This document shows, in pieces, positions 1 to 8,224 of a stretch of DNA of 64,000 bases (positions are counted from its first letter, which is position 1; every line of letters starts with the position of its first letter). The DNA lies in NCBI RefSeq assembly GCF_030580995.1, contig NZ_JAUQSZ010000015.1, positions 1-64,000 of the forward strand, written 5' to 3'. The notes under the pieces were generated by a model. That model saw only the letters and a program-made list of their open reading frames with translations. It did no database searches and was not told the origin of the DNA. The position numbers and the translations under genes are program-made. This stretch comes from Sphingomonas immobilis (GTDB taxonomy: Bacteria > Pseudomonadota > Alphaproteobacteria > Sphingomonadales > Sphingomonadaceae).

Positions 1-675
1 GGTCAGCCCCTGCCCGCGCGTCGCCACGTCGCGCAGGGCATCGAGCGTCTGCCCGCCCGCCCCCGCGACCGATGCCGCGTCGGCGCGCGCGCGCGCGGCG
101 TGACGGGTAAGATCGTCGCCGAGCGCCCGCACCCGCCCGGCGGTCTGCGCCAGCGCGGAGGACATCGCGCCGACATCGGTGGTGAAGTTGCGGCTGGCGG
201 CATCGACCCGTTCGGCGCGCTCCGCCCGCGCGCGGGCGAGCGCCACTTCGCGCTCCGCCGTCAGCCGCACGAAATCGCGGTTGTCGAGCGTGATGTGGAA
301 GCGCCCATCCCTGGTCAGCACGAGCCCCTCGATATCGGTCGAGGCGTGGAGCTCGAGCAACTCCTCGAACGGGCTGTCGACGTCCGCCGCCGGGCATGGC
401 CGCAGGAAATGGCGGAGGTTGGTGTTGAAGCCGGGATTGCGCAGCAGCGCATGGCCGAACGGGCTGAACAGCAATTTGCGCACGTCGCGCTCGGTGATCA
501 CGCCGACCGGACGCCCGCCGGCATCGACGACGGCGAGCAGCCGCAACTCCGGGCGGCTCTCGAAAATCTCGATCACCGCCAGCGGCCCCGCATCATCGGC
601 CACGCAGATCGGCGCATGTGCGGAACGGATGGCCGGTGCGGCCGGGTTCCGGGGTGCTGCGATCGCGACGGGCAT
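1..675 (-). CDS. CBS-domain sensor / methyl-accepting-like protein, 3' part outside window
   Basis: I read this frame by hand on the minus strand: an open frame of 225 codons starts at the ATG at 675 and runs off the left edge of the window. Residues about 25-75 look like the first half of a CBS pair (LLAVVDAGGRPVGVITERD). A second region of the same kind follows at about 95-140. After that comes an Arg/Ala/Glu-rich helix, and then an Ala-rich heptad-like stretch resembling the signalling helices of methyl-accepting proteins. A signal-transduction role is inferred. The output domain is not visible, so a chemoreceptor-like protein and another coiled-coil regulator both remain possible. The rightward open frames over the same bases lack any recognisable domain. 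Confidence 0.6.
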   Translation of the reverse strand, partial: MPVAIAAPRNPAAPAIRSAHAPICVADDAGPLAVIEIFESRPELRLLAVVDAGGRPVGVITERDVRKLLFSPFGHALLRNPGFNTNLRHFLRPCPAADVDSPFEELLELHASTDIEGLVLTRDGRFHITLDNRDFVRLTAEREVALARARAERAERVDAASRNFTTDVGAMSSALAQTAGRVRALGDDLTRHAARARADAASVAGAGGQTLDALRDVATRGQGLT

Positions 676-836
676 GGCCTTGCCGTAGGGGTGCGGTGGT
701 AAACCGGAAGTTATCCTTTGATGACAAGGCGATGACAGAGTCGATTTAAATCAACGTGTATCCGGCGCCGTCACAACGGAAACCTTTGCACCGGCCGGAC
801 GTTACGCAGCCGACATCAAAGGTTGGGAGTATCCTA

Positions 837-1121
837 ATGCGTAAACTGTTCCTTTCGCTCGGCGCCCTTTCGCTCGTGGCCGGCACCGTTGCGGTTCCAA
901 CCGCTGCCGACGCGCGCAAGCACAAGCGCACCTATTACAAGTGCAAGCGCTCGAAGGGCACGACCGGCACGATCGCCGGTGCGGCCGGCGGCGCGCTGAT
1001 CGGCGGCGCGATCGGCGGCGACGCGCTCGGCGCGATCGCGGGCGGTGTCGGCGGCGGCCTGCTCGGCCGTCACCTCGACCGCAAGCACGACGCCGCGCAG
1101 AACCGCCGCAACGGGTGCTGA
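837..1121 (+). CDS. Glycine-zipper 2TM-domain envelope protein
   Basis: This is a 94-residue protein with an N-terminal signal peptide (MRKLFLSLGALSLVAG, then a likely cut after AADA). A short basic segment follows. Residues about 45-80 form a glycine zipper with repeated GxxxG spacing (IAGAAGGALIGGAIGG). Small proteins of this kind associate with or insert in the cell envelope of Gram-negative bacteria; the exact role is unknown. The start at 837 is preferred over an upstream ATG at 756 because GGGAG lies just before it and a clean signal peptide begins there. It is monocistronic. Three short hairpins follow it. Confidence 0.8.
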   Translation: MRKLFLSLGALSLVAGTVAVPTAADARKHKRTYYKCKRSKGTTGTIAGAAGGALIGGAIGGDALGAIAGGVGGGLLGRHLDRKHDAAQNRRNGC

Positions 1122-1137
1122 GCCCTAGCCGGGGAGA

Positions 1138-1225
1138 CGCCTGAACCGGGTTCAGGCGCACCCCCGGCAGGTCCGGCCGGCGCGGGCTTTGCCCGCGTCC
1201 GACGTCACCGGCTTCGCCGGTGACG
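1138..1225. repeat. Three consecutive perfect hairpins downstream of the glycine-zipper gene
   Basis: Three short perfect inverted repeats stand in a row: 1138-1158 (9-bp stem, loop CGG), 1181-1197 (7-bp stem, loop TTT) and 1203-1225 (10-bp stem, loop TTC). None is followed by a clear T-run, so intrinsic termination is not proven. They lie between two rightward genes. They could reduce read-through or be repeat-family relics. Confidence 0.6.
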
Positions 1226-1300
1226 CGGTCCCAACGTGGTTAACGAAGTTTTCAACCGCCCCATGCGATACGCCAGCGTAACGATGGGGGCGGTTGAGCC

Positions 1301-1699
1301 ATGAACACTACACTTTCCTTCGCGGGCCGTGCGACCGGGTGGTTGAGCAATCTGCTCGGCGCGGCGCTGCCGGTCGACGTGGCGCCGGAAAAGCGCATCA
1401 TCGACCTGAGCCCGACCAATTTCGAGCGCTTCTCGATCCGCTTCAGCGATGCGCAAGGCCGTGACCAGTTCGAGGTGGTGCGCCTGATCGCCGCCGAGAT
1501 CGCGCGGCTGGAGATCACGCACAGTTTCCTCGGCACGCTGACGGTGCGCGACGGCCGCACGCGCTGGCGCGTCGAGCCCGCCATCGACAGGCCCCGCATC
1601 AGCGGCTGGGTGCAGGCCGACACCGCCAGCGACCGCGAGCAGATCGTCGCCGCGATCCACGATTTCCTGACGGAGGAAGTCGGCCTCTCGCTTTCCTGA
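1301..1699 (+). CDS. Hypothetical protein, 132 residues
   Basis: I do not recognise this family. It is an open frame of 132 residues starting at ATG 1301 with the purine-rich GGGGGCGGTTGAG just upstream. It has no signal peptide or membrane segment beyond a mildly hydrophobic N-terminus (WLSNLLGAALPV). The middle mixes charged and hydrophobic residues as in a small alpha/beta fold, and the C-terminus looks helical. It ends two bases before the convergent stop of the exopolysaccharide amidotransferase. It may be accessory to that locus or unrelated. Confidence 0.55.
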   Translation: MNTTLSFAGRATGWLSNLLGAALPVDVAPEKRIIDLSPTNFERFSIRFSDAQGRDQFEVVRLIAAEIARLEITHSFLGTLTVRDGRTRWRVEPAIDRPRISGWVQADTASDREQIVAAIHDFLTEEVGLSLS

Positions 1700-1701
1700 G
1701 A

Positions 1702-3594
1702 TCAGCCGAACAGCCGCGACATGCTCTTCTCGAGCATGACGAGCTGCCAGAGCGTCCGCCCGTGATCCGCCCTGCCCGCCGCATGATCGGCGGCGATGCG
1801 CTCGATGGCGCGCGGATCGAACCAGCCCGTCCCGACCAGCACGCGCGAGCGTGACAGCGCCGCCGCCTGCGCCGCAAGCGGCCCATTAAACCACGCGCTG
1901 ATCGGCGTGACGAAGCCCATCTTGCGCCGATAGAGGATGTCCTCGGGCAGATAGCGCTCCATCGCCTTCTTCATCAGCCATTTGCCCTGCCCGCCGCGTA
2001 GCCGCATGTTGGCGGGCAAGGTCGCGGCGAATTCGACGAGCTTGTAGTCCAGCAGCGGCTCGCGCGCTTCGAGGCTCACCGCCATGCTGGTGCGGTCGGC
2101 TTTGGTGAGAATGTCGCCGGGTAGCCAGTGCTGGAAATCGGCGTATTGCGCGCGGTCGAGCGCGTCGCGCGCCGGGGCGTGGCGCATCGCGCGGACGTAG
2201 CGATCTTCGGCGCGGTGGCCCTGCAGCGCGCGGCGCGCGTCATCGCTGAGCAGTTGCGCGCGCAAGGCGGGCGACGTCACGCCGACCGAATGCGCATAGG
2301 CCTCCCCGCCATCCTCGGCCAGCGCGAGCAAGGTGGTCTTGGCGCGGAAGCGCTGCGGCGCCCAATCGGCCTTGGGATAATATCGCCCGAGCGTGCCGAA
2401 CACGCCGGAGCGGATCGACGCCGGCAGCAGGCCGCGGACGCGCTCCTCCGCCGCCTGGAATTTGTAGCGGCGGTATCCCGCGAACGCCTCGTCCGCGCCG
2501 TCCCCGGAGAGCGCCACCGTCACCGTCTCGCGCGCCAGCTCGCACACGCGGTAGGTGGCGAGCGCGGAGGCATCGGCGAAGGGCTCGTCGAAGGCGGCGG
2601 CGAGCGTATCGATCAGCGCGAAATCGTCGGGCGAGACGATCCGCTCGCGATGTTCGGTGGCGAAGCGCCTGGCGATCTGGTCGGCATAGGCGCGCTCGTC
2701 GAGACCCGCCTCGTCGAAGCCGATAGTGCAGGTCTTGACGGCACGCGGGCTCGCCTCGGCCATCAGCGCGACCACCGCCGAGCTGTCGACTCCGCCCGAC
2801 AGGAACGCGCCCAGCGGCACGTCCGCCACCATCCGCAGCGCGACGGCGGCGCGCAGATGCTCGACCAGCTCCTCCTCGAGTGCCTTCGCCTTGCGGGTCG
2901 AGCGGCGCGAAAAGTCGATATCCCACCACCGCGTCGGCGCGGGCACCGGCTTGCCGCGTTCGAGCAGCAGGAAATGCCCGGCGGGCAGTTTCTTCACGCC
3001 CGCGACGAGGCAGGTGTCGTCGGGCACGTAACCGAACGCGAGATAATCCTCGACCGCGCGCACGTCGGGCTCGCGGCGCAGCAGCGGGTGCGCGAGCAGG
3101 CCCTTGAGTTCCGACGCGAAGGCGACCGCGCCGTCCGAAAGCTCGGCATAGTGGAGCGGCTTCACCCCCATCCGGTCGCGCGCCACGAACAGGCACTGGC
3201 GCGCCGCATCGTGCAGCGCGAAGGCGAACATGCCGTTGAGCCGGTCGAGCATGGCCGGGCCCCACGCTTCCCAGCCGTGCAACAGCACCTCGGTATCGCC
3301 CGACGTGACGAAGCGCGCGCCCTTCGCCTGCAATTCGGCGCGCAGCTCCGCGAAATTGTAGATCTCGCCGTTGTAGGTGACGGTCAGCGCGCCGTCCTGG
3401 CTGCGCATCGGCTGCGGCGAGCCGGCGATGTCGATGATCGAAAGGCGGCGGTGGCCGAGCCCGACGCCGGGGCCCGTCCACACGTCACCGCCGTCGGGGC
3501 CGCGGTGGAACTGCGCGTCGGCCATCGCGCGCACGCGCGCCGGATCGACGGGCTTGGGCGTGGCGGGGTAATAGAGTCCGGCGATCCCGCACAT
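1702..3594 (-). CDS. XrtA/PEP-CTERM system amidotransferase (asparagine synthase-like)
   Basis: This 630-residue protein has the two-domain architecture of glutamine-hydrolysing asparagine synthases. Residues 2-200 are a class II glutaminase domain with Cys2 as N-terminal nucleophile (MCGIAGLYYP). Residues about 235-600 are the synthetase domain with the ATP-binding SGGVDSS loop at 266-272. Members found in exosortase A loci are thought to amidate a sugar or polysaccharide precursor rather than aspartate; the substrate is inferred from context. Start: the ATG at 3594 shares one base with the TGA of the exosortase gene (TGATG), giving tight coupling. A longer in-frame extension upstream is antisense-like and lies inside the exosortase gene. 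This is the last gene of the leftward block. Confidence 0.92.
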   Translation of the reverse strand: MCGIAGLYYPATPKPVDPARVRAMADAQFHRGPDGGDVWTGPGVGLGHRRLSIIDIAGSPQPMRSQDGALTVTYNGEIYNFAELRAELQAKGARFVTSGDTEVLLHGWEAWGPAMLDRLNGMFAFALHDAARQCLFVARDRMGVKPLHYAELSDGAVAFASELKGLLAHPLLRREPDVRAVEDYLAFGYVPDDTCLVAGVKKLPAGHFLLLERGKPVPAPTRWWDIDFSRRSTRKAKALEEELVEHLRAAVALRMVADVPLGAFLSGGVDSSAVVALMAEASPRAVKTCTIGFDEAGLDERAYADQIARRFATEHRERIVSPDDFALIDTLAAAFDEPFADASALATYRVCELARETVTVALSGDGADEAFAGYRRYKFQAAEERVRGLLPASIRSGVFGTLGRYYPKADWAPQRFRAKTTLLALAEDGGEAYAHSVGVTSPALRAQLLSDDARRALQGHRAEDRYVRAMRHAPARDALDRAQYADFQHWLPGDILTKADRTSMAVSLEAREPLLDYKLVEFAATLPANMRLRGGQGKWLMKKAMERYLPEDILYRRKMGFVTPISAWFNGPLAAQAAALSRSRVLVGTGWFDPRAIERIAADHAAGRADHGRTLWQLVMLEKSMSRLFG

Positions 3595-5129
3595 CAGCGC
3601 GACATGCCAGCGCTTCTGTCCGCCAGCAAGTCGATTGGGCCCAGCGCCTTCAGGAAGCGGTCCATCGCCGCGCGCGGATCGCGGCCGGGCTGCACTTCCG
3701 CCGAGATGTGGATCGCGACAGCGCGCTGCGGCCCGCCGAGCAGCTTCGCCTCCACCGTCGCGATCTTCACCGCCGCGCCGCCGTGCGTCACGATGTCGCC
3801 GACGCGATACCAGGTCGCGATCTGGCGTTCGACCGGGCCGGGCGCGGTGACGCGGATCACCGATCCGCCGTCGAGATCGGGCAGGTCGCTGACGCGGACC
3901 CACACATCGTCCTCGCGCAGCGCGCCAACGCCGAACGCGACCAGTTCCTTGCCCTCGTGCTGCGTGCCGTAGACGGCGATGGCGAGATCGACCGGATCGC
4001 CCTGCCCGTCCTCATAGCGGCCGATGAGGTAGTGGTCGGCACCGGGGTAATTCGGCCCCCACGGCGCGCGCCTGCTCATCGCGACACGGTGCCAGCCGGG
4101 CACGTCGGGCATGGTGATATGCGTGGGCAACGTATCGGCGCGGGCATCGACCACGCTCGCCCAGGCCGGGAACACCGCTGCCGTCGTCAGCACCAGCGCC
4201 GCCCCCACGAACGCTTCGAGGCGGAGGCGCGGGCTCGTCTGCAATCGCGCCGGATCGAACGCCGGCGCATCGGGCGCGCGATCGAACCAGCGCCACCCGA
4301 TCGCGATCACCGCCGCCATGACGAGGCCGAAGAACACCCAGCCATAGACGATATGGTCGAACCCCGTCGCCCGCTCGACCGAGGTGAGATACGCGGCATA
4401 GATCGTCCCGAACGCGCGGATGCCGTTGGCGATGACGGGCACGATCAGCGCCATCACGAAAAACGCCGCGCGCCTGCTCCACGACACGAAGCAGACGTTC
4501 GCCACCAGCGCGCCATATGCGATCATCGCCAGCACGAACTTCGCGCCCGAACACGCCTCGGCGACCTCGAAATAGCCGTTGGGGATCGTGATCAGCACGC
4601 CGTCGACCTGCGCGGGCACGCCCGCCAGATGCAGCATCGGCATCGTCATCGCGACCGTGACAGTCTGGAGCGGCCCCTCCAGCCCCTCGCCAAACGGCAC
4701 GAGGAAGAAGGCATAGGCCAGCGGAAACAGCAGCCCCCGCGCCACGTTCGGCCCGAGCAGCGTCACCACCGACCCTTGCAGCATCATCACCAGCCCGAGC
4801 TGCCGCGCGAGCGCCACCCCGCCGACATCGCCTAGCAGCCAGCCGAAACCGCCGCATGCGACGATCGCCAGCCCCGGTGCCCACGCGACCGGCGTCAGCG
4901 CGGCGAGCGGTGCGCGGCGCTGCCATACCAGCCAGGCGATGACCGGGCCGATGAACAGGCAGTGCCCAAAGGTCGTACTCGTCCACCACAGATGCGCGAG
5001 ATCCTCCACGTCGCCGTGGAAGGTCGCGAGGATGACGAGCGCGACGGCGGCGAGGATCGCGCCGTGGCGACCCCATGCCGAGCGCATCGGCGCGGCTGAA
5101 AAGCCGGTCGAGGGAAAGGCGTAGGTCAC
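3594..5129 (-). CDS. xrtA: Exosortase A fused to EpsI domain
   Basis: This 511-residue inner-membrane protein has about eight hydrophobic segments in residues 25-290. The transpeptidase-like triad of exosortases is visible: Cys193 in EACSGAKF, Arg238 in NGIRAFGT and His259 in FDHIVYGW. Residues about 300-500 form a mostly soluble EpsI-type domain fused to the C-terminus. Exosortase A recognises and cleaves the PEP-CTERM tail of exported proteins, and its genes sit with exopolysaccharide genes. The GTG start at 5129 is chosen because GTGA overlaps the TGA of the upstream glycosyltransferase by four bases. An earlier in-frame start at 5183 would overlap by 58 bases. No PEP-CTERM target is encoded in this window. 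Confidence 0.93.
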   Translation of the reverse strand: MTYAFPSTGFSAAPMRSAWGRHGAILAAVALVILATFHGDVEDLAHLWWTSTTFGHCLFIGPVIAWLVWQRRAPLAALTPVAWAPGLAIVACGGFGWLLGDVGGVALARQLGLVMMLQGSVVTLLGPNVARGLLFPLAYAFFLVPFGEGLEGPLQTVTVAMTMPMLHLAGVPAQVDGVLITIPNGYFEVAEACSGAKFVLAMIAYGALVANVCFVSWSRRAAFFVMALIVPVIANGIRAFGTIYAAYLTSVERATGFDHIVYGWVFFGLVMAAVIAIGWRWFDRAPDAPAFDPARLQTSPRLRLEAFVGAALVLTTAAVFPAWASVVDARADTLPTHITMPDVPGWHRVAMSRRAPWGPNYPGADHYLIGRYEDGQGDPVDLAIAVYGTQHEGKELVAFGVGALREDDVWVRVSDLPDLDGGSVIRVTAPGPVERQIATWYRVGDIVTHGGAAVKIATVEAKLLGGPQRAVAIHISAEVQPGRDPRAAMDRFLKALGPIDLLADRSAGMSR

Positions 5130-6325
5130 GTCCGCGCCCGCTTGGGGCTCAGCCCCATGATCTCGTCGAGCGGGGCGAGGCACGCTTCCCAGCTATAGCG
5201 GCGCTGCACCTGTGCGCGGGCAGCCGCGCCGAGCGCGGTCGCGGCGGCGCGGTCGTCGAGGATCGCGGCGAGGTGATCGGCGATCTCGCCGACGCTTTCG
5301 CCAACGCGGATCGTGCCGGCATGGTCGATGCCCTCGGCCGCGGCGGTCGAGACGACCACGGGGCGCGCCATCGCCATCGCCTCCAGCACCTTGTTCTGGA
5401 TGCCGCGCGCCATCTTGAGCGGCGCGACGACGGCGGAGGCCGCATCGATCCAGCCGCGCACGTCGGCGACCTCGCCCGTCACGCGCACGCCGTCATGCTT
5501 CGCCAGCGCCTTCACCGCCTCCGTCGGGTTGCGGCCGACGATGGCGAACTGCGCCTGCGGATGGCGAAGGCGGACGTGCGGCAGGATGCTTTCCACGAAC
5601 CACGTCACCGCCTCGATATTGGGGCGGTAATCCATCTGGCCGGTAAAGACGATCAGGTCGCCCATGCTCTCGATGCGTTTGAAGCGCGCGTCGGGATCGT
5701 AGAACGTGGTGTCGATGCCGTTTTCGATCACATGGACGCGCGGCGCGCCGGTTTCCGCGCGGAACAGGCTTGCTTCGGCCTCGCTGACGAGCAGGCTGGC
5801 GTGAACCCGGTTGGCGACGCCGCGCTCGAACTGTGCGAGCAGATTGGCCTCGCGCCGCATCAGCCATTTCGACAGCGGCCCCGACTTCTCGGCATAAGCG
5901 GCGAACTTGGCCGAATCCATGTCGACGAAATCCATGATGACGCGCTGCCGCGGCTTGGCCGGCAGATACTGCGCCATCTGGCCCGAGAAAACGTAGATCT
6001 CGTCGATCGAGCGGCGCAGCAGCACATCGCGCACCGCATCGCGCACCGGCTGGCTGGAAAAGGCGGTGAGCGAGACCGGCTTCCTGCCCGCCAGCGCCTC
6101 GATCGCGGCGATCCAGCGCGGCTTGCGGCGCCAGATGATCGACCGGCTGCCGGTCAGCTTGGGCAGCACGCCCTTGTGCGTCAGGTCACGCGTATCGTCG
6201 GCAAAAGCGACCAGATGAACGCGCTTCCGAGTGGCAAGGAAATTGAGAATGTGGAAGCCACGAATCTTGTCCCCCCGATCGGGCGGATAGGGAACCCTGT
6301 GCGCCAGGAACAGGATGTCCCCCAT
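5126..6325 (-). CDS. XrtA/PEP-CTERM system-associated glycosyltransferase
   Basis: This 399-residue protein has a GT-B fold as in family 4 glycosyltransferases. The N-terminal acceptor lobe begins LFLAHRVPYPPDRGDK, typical of the sugar transferase found beside exosortase A. The C-terminal nucleotide-sugar lobe covers about residues 200-385, with GQMDYRPN and later an acidic donor-binding region. It likely adds a sugar during exopolysaccharide repeat-unit assembly on the cytoplasmic side; donor and acceptor are unknown. ATG at 6325 overlaps the TGA of the FemAB-like gene by one base. A TTG one codon earlier is a less likely start. Confidence 0.9.
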   Translation of the reverse strand: MGDILFLAHRVPYPPDRGDKIRGFHILNFLATRKRVHLVAFADDTRDLTHKGVLPKLTGSRSIIWRRKPRWIAAIEALAGRKPVSLTAFSSQPVRDAVRDVLLRRSIDEIYVFSGQMAQYLPAKPRQRVIMDFVDMDSAKFAAYAEKSGPLSKWLMRREANLLAQFERGVANRVHASLLVSEAEASLFRAETGAPRVHVIENGIDTTFYDPDARFKRIESMGDLIVFTGQMDYRPNIEAVTWFVESILPHVRLRHPQAQFAIVGRNPTEAVKALAKHDGVRVTGEVADVRGWIDAASAVVAPLKMARGIQNKVLEAMAMARPVVVSTAAAEGIDHAGTIRVGESVGEIADHLAAILDDRAAATALGAAARAQVQRRYSWEACLAPLDEIMGLSPKRART

Positions 6326-7389
6326 CAACCGAGGCCGCGCGCGAGCAGCGGTCCGATCAGATTGGCGACGGGGAGCGGGAGCTTCTTCCAGAGCGCGATC
6401 TTGGCCTGGTATTTGGGGCTCAGCGGATTGATCTCGCGCGCTTCCTGCCCATCCGCGACGCGCTTGGCGTAGCTGAGCGGGACGCCTTCGAACCCCCAGT
6501 TCTTCTTGAACGCCGCCGGTCCGGTGCCGACCTTCGAGCGGCCGAAGTCGAAGCGCGTGCAGCCGCGCGCGCGGGCATGGGCCATCAGCGCGAAATACAT
6601 GCGGTCATTGCCCCGCAGCGCACGCGCCGCGTGGGTTCCGCCCCCCCAATATGGATATACCATGCCGCCATGATACAGGCTCAACACGCTGGCGATAGGC
6701 GTGCCGGCATGGCGAACCGTGAGAATATCGGCATCGTTGCCGAATTCGCGCAGCACGCTGCGGAACAGTGTCGCCGGGAAAACGGGCGTACCGAGGTTGC
6801 GGACGCTCTCCGAATAGACGGCGTAATGCGCCTTCAGGTCCGCCGCCGAACGACCGACCGTCACCTTGAGATCGAGCGCCAGCGCCTTGCGCACCTCGGC
6901 GCGTTGCTTGCGAGGGATGGCGGTGAGTTCTTCCTCGTCGGATGCGGCGAGCGGGCGGACGAAGCCGAGATAGGCCCCCTCTTCCAGAATCCAGTCACCT
7001 GCCGGACGGACGCCGCCGCGCAGTTCCAGGCTCGGGCAGCCGAGCTTCTGCGCAAGCGCCCAGCCCGCTTCGGCGAGCATCCCGGCCGCAGCGTCGCTGT
7101 TCACCAGCACCCCACCGCCGACCGCGAAACCGTTCGAGACCAAAGCCTTGCCGAACAGGACATGGCGCATCTCGGTGAGCGGCAACATGCCTTCGATCGC
7201 GCCATCCGCTCGCTCGGCGAGCAGGATATGGCCGCGCTGGCCGCACCCGTCGGCGACCGCCTTGCCCCAGGCCGACAGATGGAACGGCGTGCTCTCGGGA
7301 TGCGCGCGCACAAAAGCGTCGATCGCCGGGCGGTCCTCGAAGACCGCCGCGCGCAGGCCGAGCAGGGGCGAGACGATCGGCACCGTCAT
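6325..7389 (-). CDS. FemAB-like XrtA/PEP-CTERM system-associated protein
   Basis: This 354-residue protein is of the FemAB/GNAT-like aminoacyltransferase type. The N-terminus has the acyltransferase start DAFVRAHPESTPFHLSAWG. The C-terminal half contains PYWGGGTHAARALRGNDRMY and FDFGRSKVGTG, features of the second GNAT-like lobe. Proteins of this group occur in exosortase A loci and may transfer an acyl or aminoacyl group to a polysaccharide or sorted protein; the reaction is not established. ATG at 7389 overlaps the TGA of the deacetylase gene (ATGA). The longer in-frame N-terminus reading back into the deacetylase gene is rejected. Confidence 0.9.
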   Translation of the reverse strand: MTVPIVSPLLGLRAAVFEDRPAIDAFVRAHPESTPFHLSAWGKAVADGCGQRGHILLAERADGAIEGMLPLTEMRHVLFGKALVSNGFAVGGGVLVNSDAAAGMLAEAGWALAQKLGCPSLELRGGVRPAGDWILEEGAYLGFVRPLAASDEEELTAIPRKQRAEVRKALALDLKVTVGRSAADLKAHYAVYSESVRNLGTPVFPATLFRSVLREFGNDADILTVRHAGTPIASVLSLYHGGMVYPYWGGGTHAARALRGNDRMYFALMAHARARGCTRFDFGRSKVGTGPAAFKKNWGFEGVPLSYAKRVADGQEAREINPLSPKYQAKIALWKKLPLPVANLIGPLLARGLG

Positions 7390-8213
7390 GCGAGTCCCGC
7401 CACGACGGCGTCCATTCGCGTCCAGTCGTGCCGCGCGATCAACCCACGCAACTTGCCCGCCATCGCGCCGAGGCGGCTGTAGTGGCGGAGCCTCGATTTG
7501 GCGGGCGCGCCCGCGATGCGCGGCTGGCCGGGGTCGATCTCCCACGGATGGAAGTAGAAGACGGCGGGCTGGCCGTCCGCCGCGACCTGACGCACCGCGT
7601 GGTTGGTCAGCATCGCCGGAAACAGCCGGAAGAAGCCTCCGCCCGTCGCCATCCGGCGACTGCCGAACTCGGCGACCGTCACCGGCACCTCGACCAGCGG
7701 CGATCCGGGCACCGGGTTGAAGGCATAGCGCGGCGCATCGGGCCAGCCGTAGTGATCGTGCTTCAGCGGCGCGACGCTGGAGGAATAGGTATAGCCTTCT
7801 TCCGCCAGAATCGGATGCGCCCAGGGCGTGCGCGTATCGATCGAGAAGCTCGGCGCGCGGTAGCCGCTGACGGGCACGCCGCCGGCATTCTCCAGAGCCT
7901 TCCGCGCGCGGCCAAGATCGGCGCGGAACGTCTCGGCGTCCATCGTGAACACGCGCTGGTGATCCCAGCCGTGGCTCGCCAGTTCGTGCCCGCCCTCGAC
8001 GATCCGGCGGATCAGCGCCGGATGCCGCTCCGCCACCCAGCCAAGCGTGAAGAAGGTCGCCTTGACGCCGCTCTCCGCGAACAGCGCCAGCACGGCATCG
8101 GTGTTATATTCGACGCGCGACGGGATCGCATCCCAATCGCGCTTGTCGATCACGCGTTCGAAAGCGCCGACCTGGAAATATTCCTCGACGTCGACGGATA
8201 GGGCGTGGCGCAT
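7386..8213 (-). CDS. XrtA/PEP-CTERM system-associated polysaccharide deacetylase (NodB fold, DUF3473)
   Basis: This protein of about 275 residues has the NodB carbohydrate esterase fold. Visible motifs are the catalytic Asp in LSVDVEEYFQV, the metal-binding SHGWDH with two histidines near residues 81 and 85, and GYRAPSFS near 118-125. The C-terminal DUF3473 segment is typical of copies beside exosortase A. It likely removes acetyl groups from the exopolysaccharide. ATG at 8213 gives the usual N-terminus. A GTG at 8222, two bases after the preceding stop, would add three residues and is also possible. Confidence 0.92.
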   Translation of the reverse strand: MRHALSVDVEEYFQVGAFERVIDKRDWDAIPSRVEYNTDAVLALFAESGVKATFFTLGWVAERHPALIRRIVEGGHELASHGWDHQRVFTMDAETFRADLGRARKALENAGGVPVSGYRAPSFSIDTRTPWAHPILAEEGYTYSSSVAPLKHDHYGWPDAPRYAFNPVPGSPLVEVPVTVAEFGSRRMATGGGFFRLFPAMLTNHAVRQVAADGQPAVFYFHPWEIDPGQPRIAGAPAKSRLRHYSRLGAMAGKLRGLIARHDWTRMDAVVAGLA

Positions 8214-8224
8214 GGCCGACACCG

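Noticed and set aside
1138..1225. CRISPR array
   Set aside because: Three hairpins of different sequence and no regular repeat-spacer pattern; no cas genes.
1702..3903. A 733-residue form of the amidotransferase
   Set aside because: The extra N-terminus is Arg-rich shadow sequence within xrtA. The catalytic Cys must directly follow the initiator Met.
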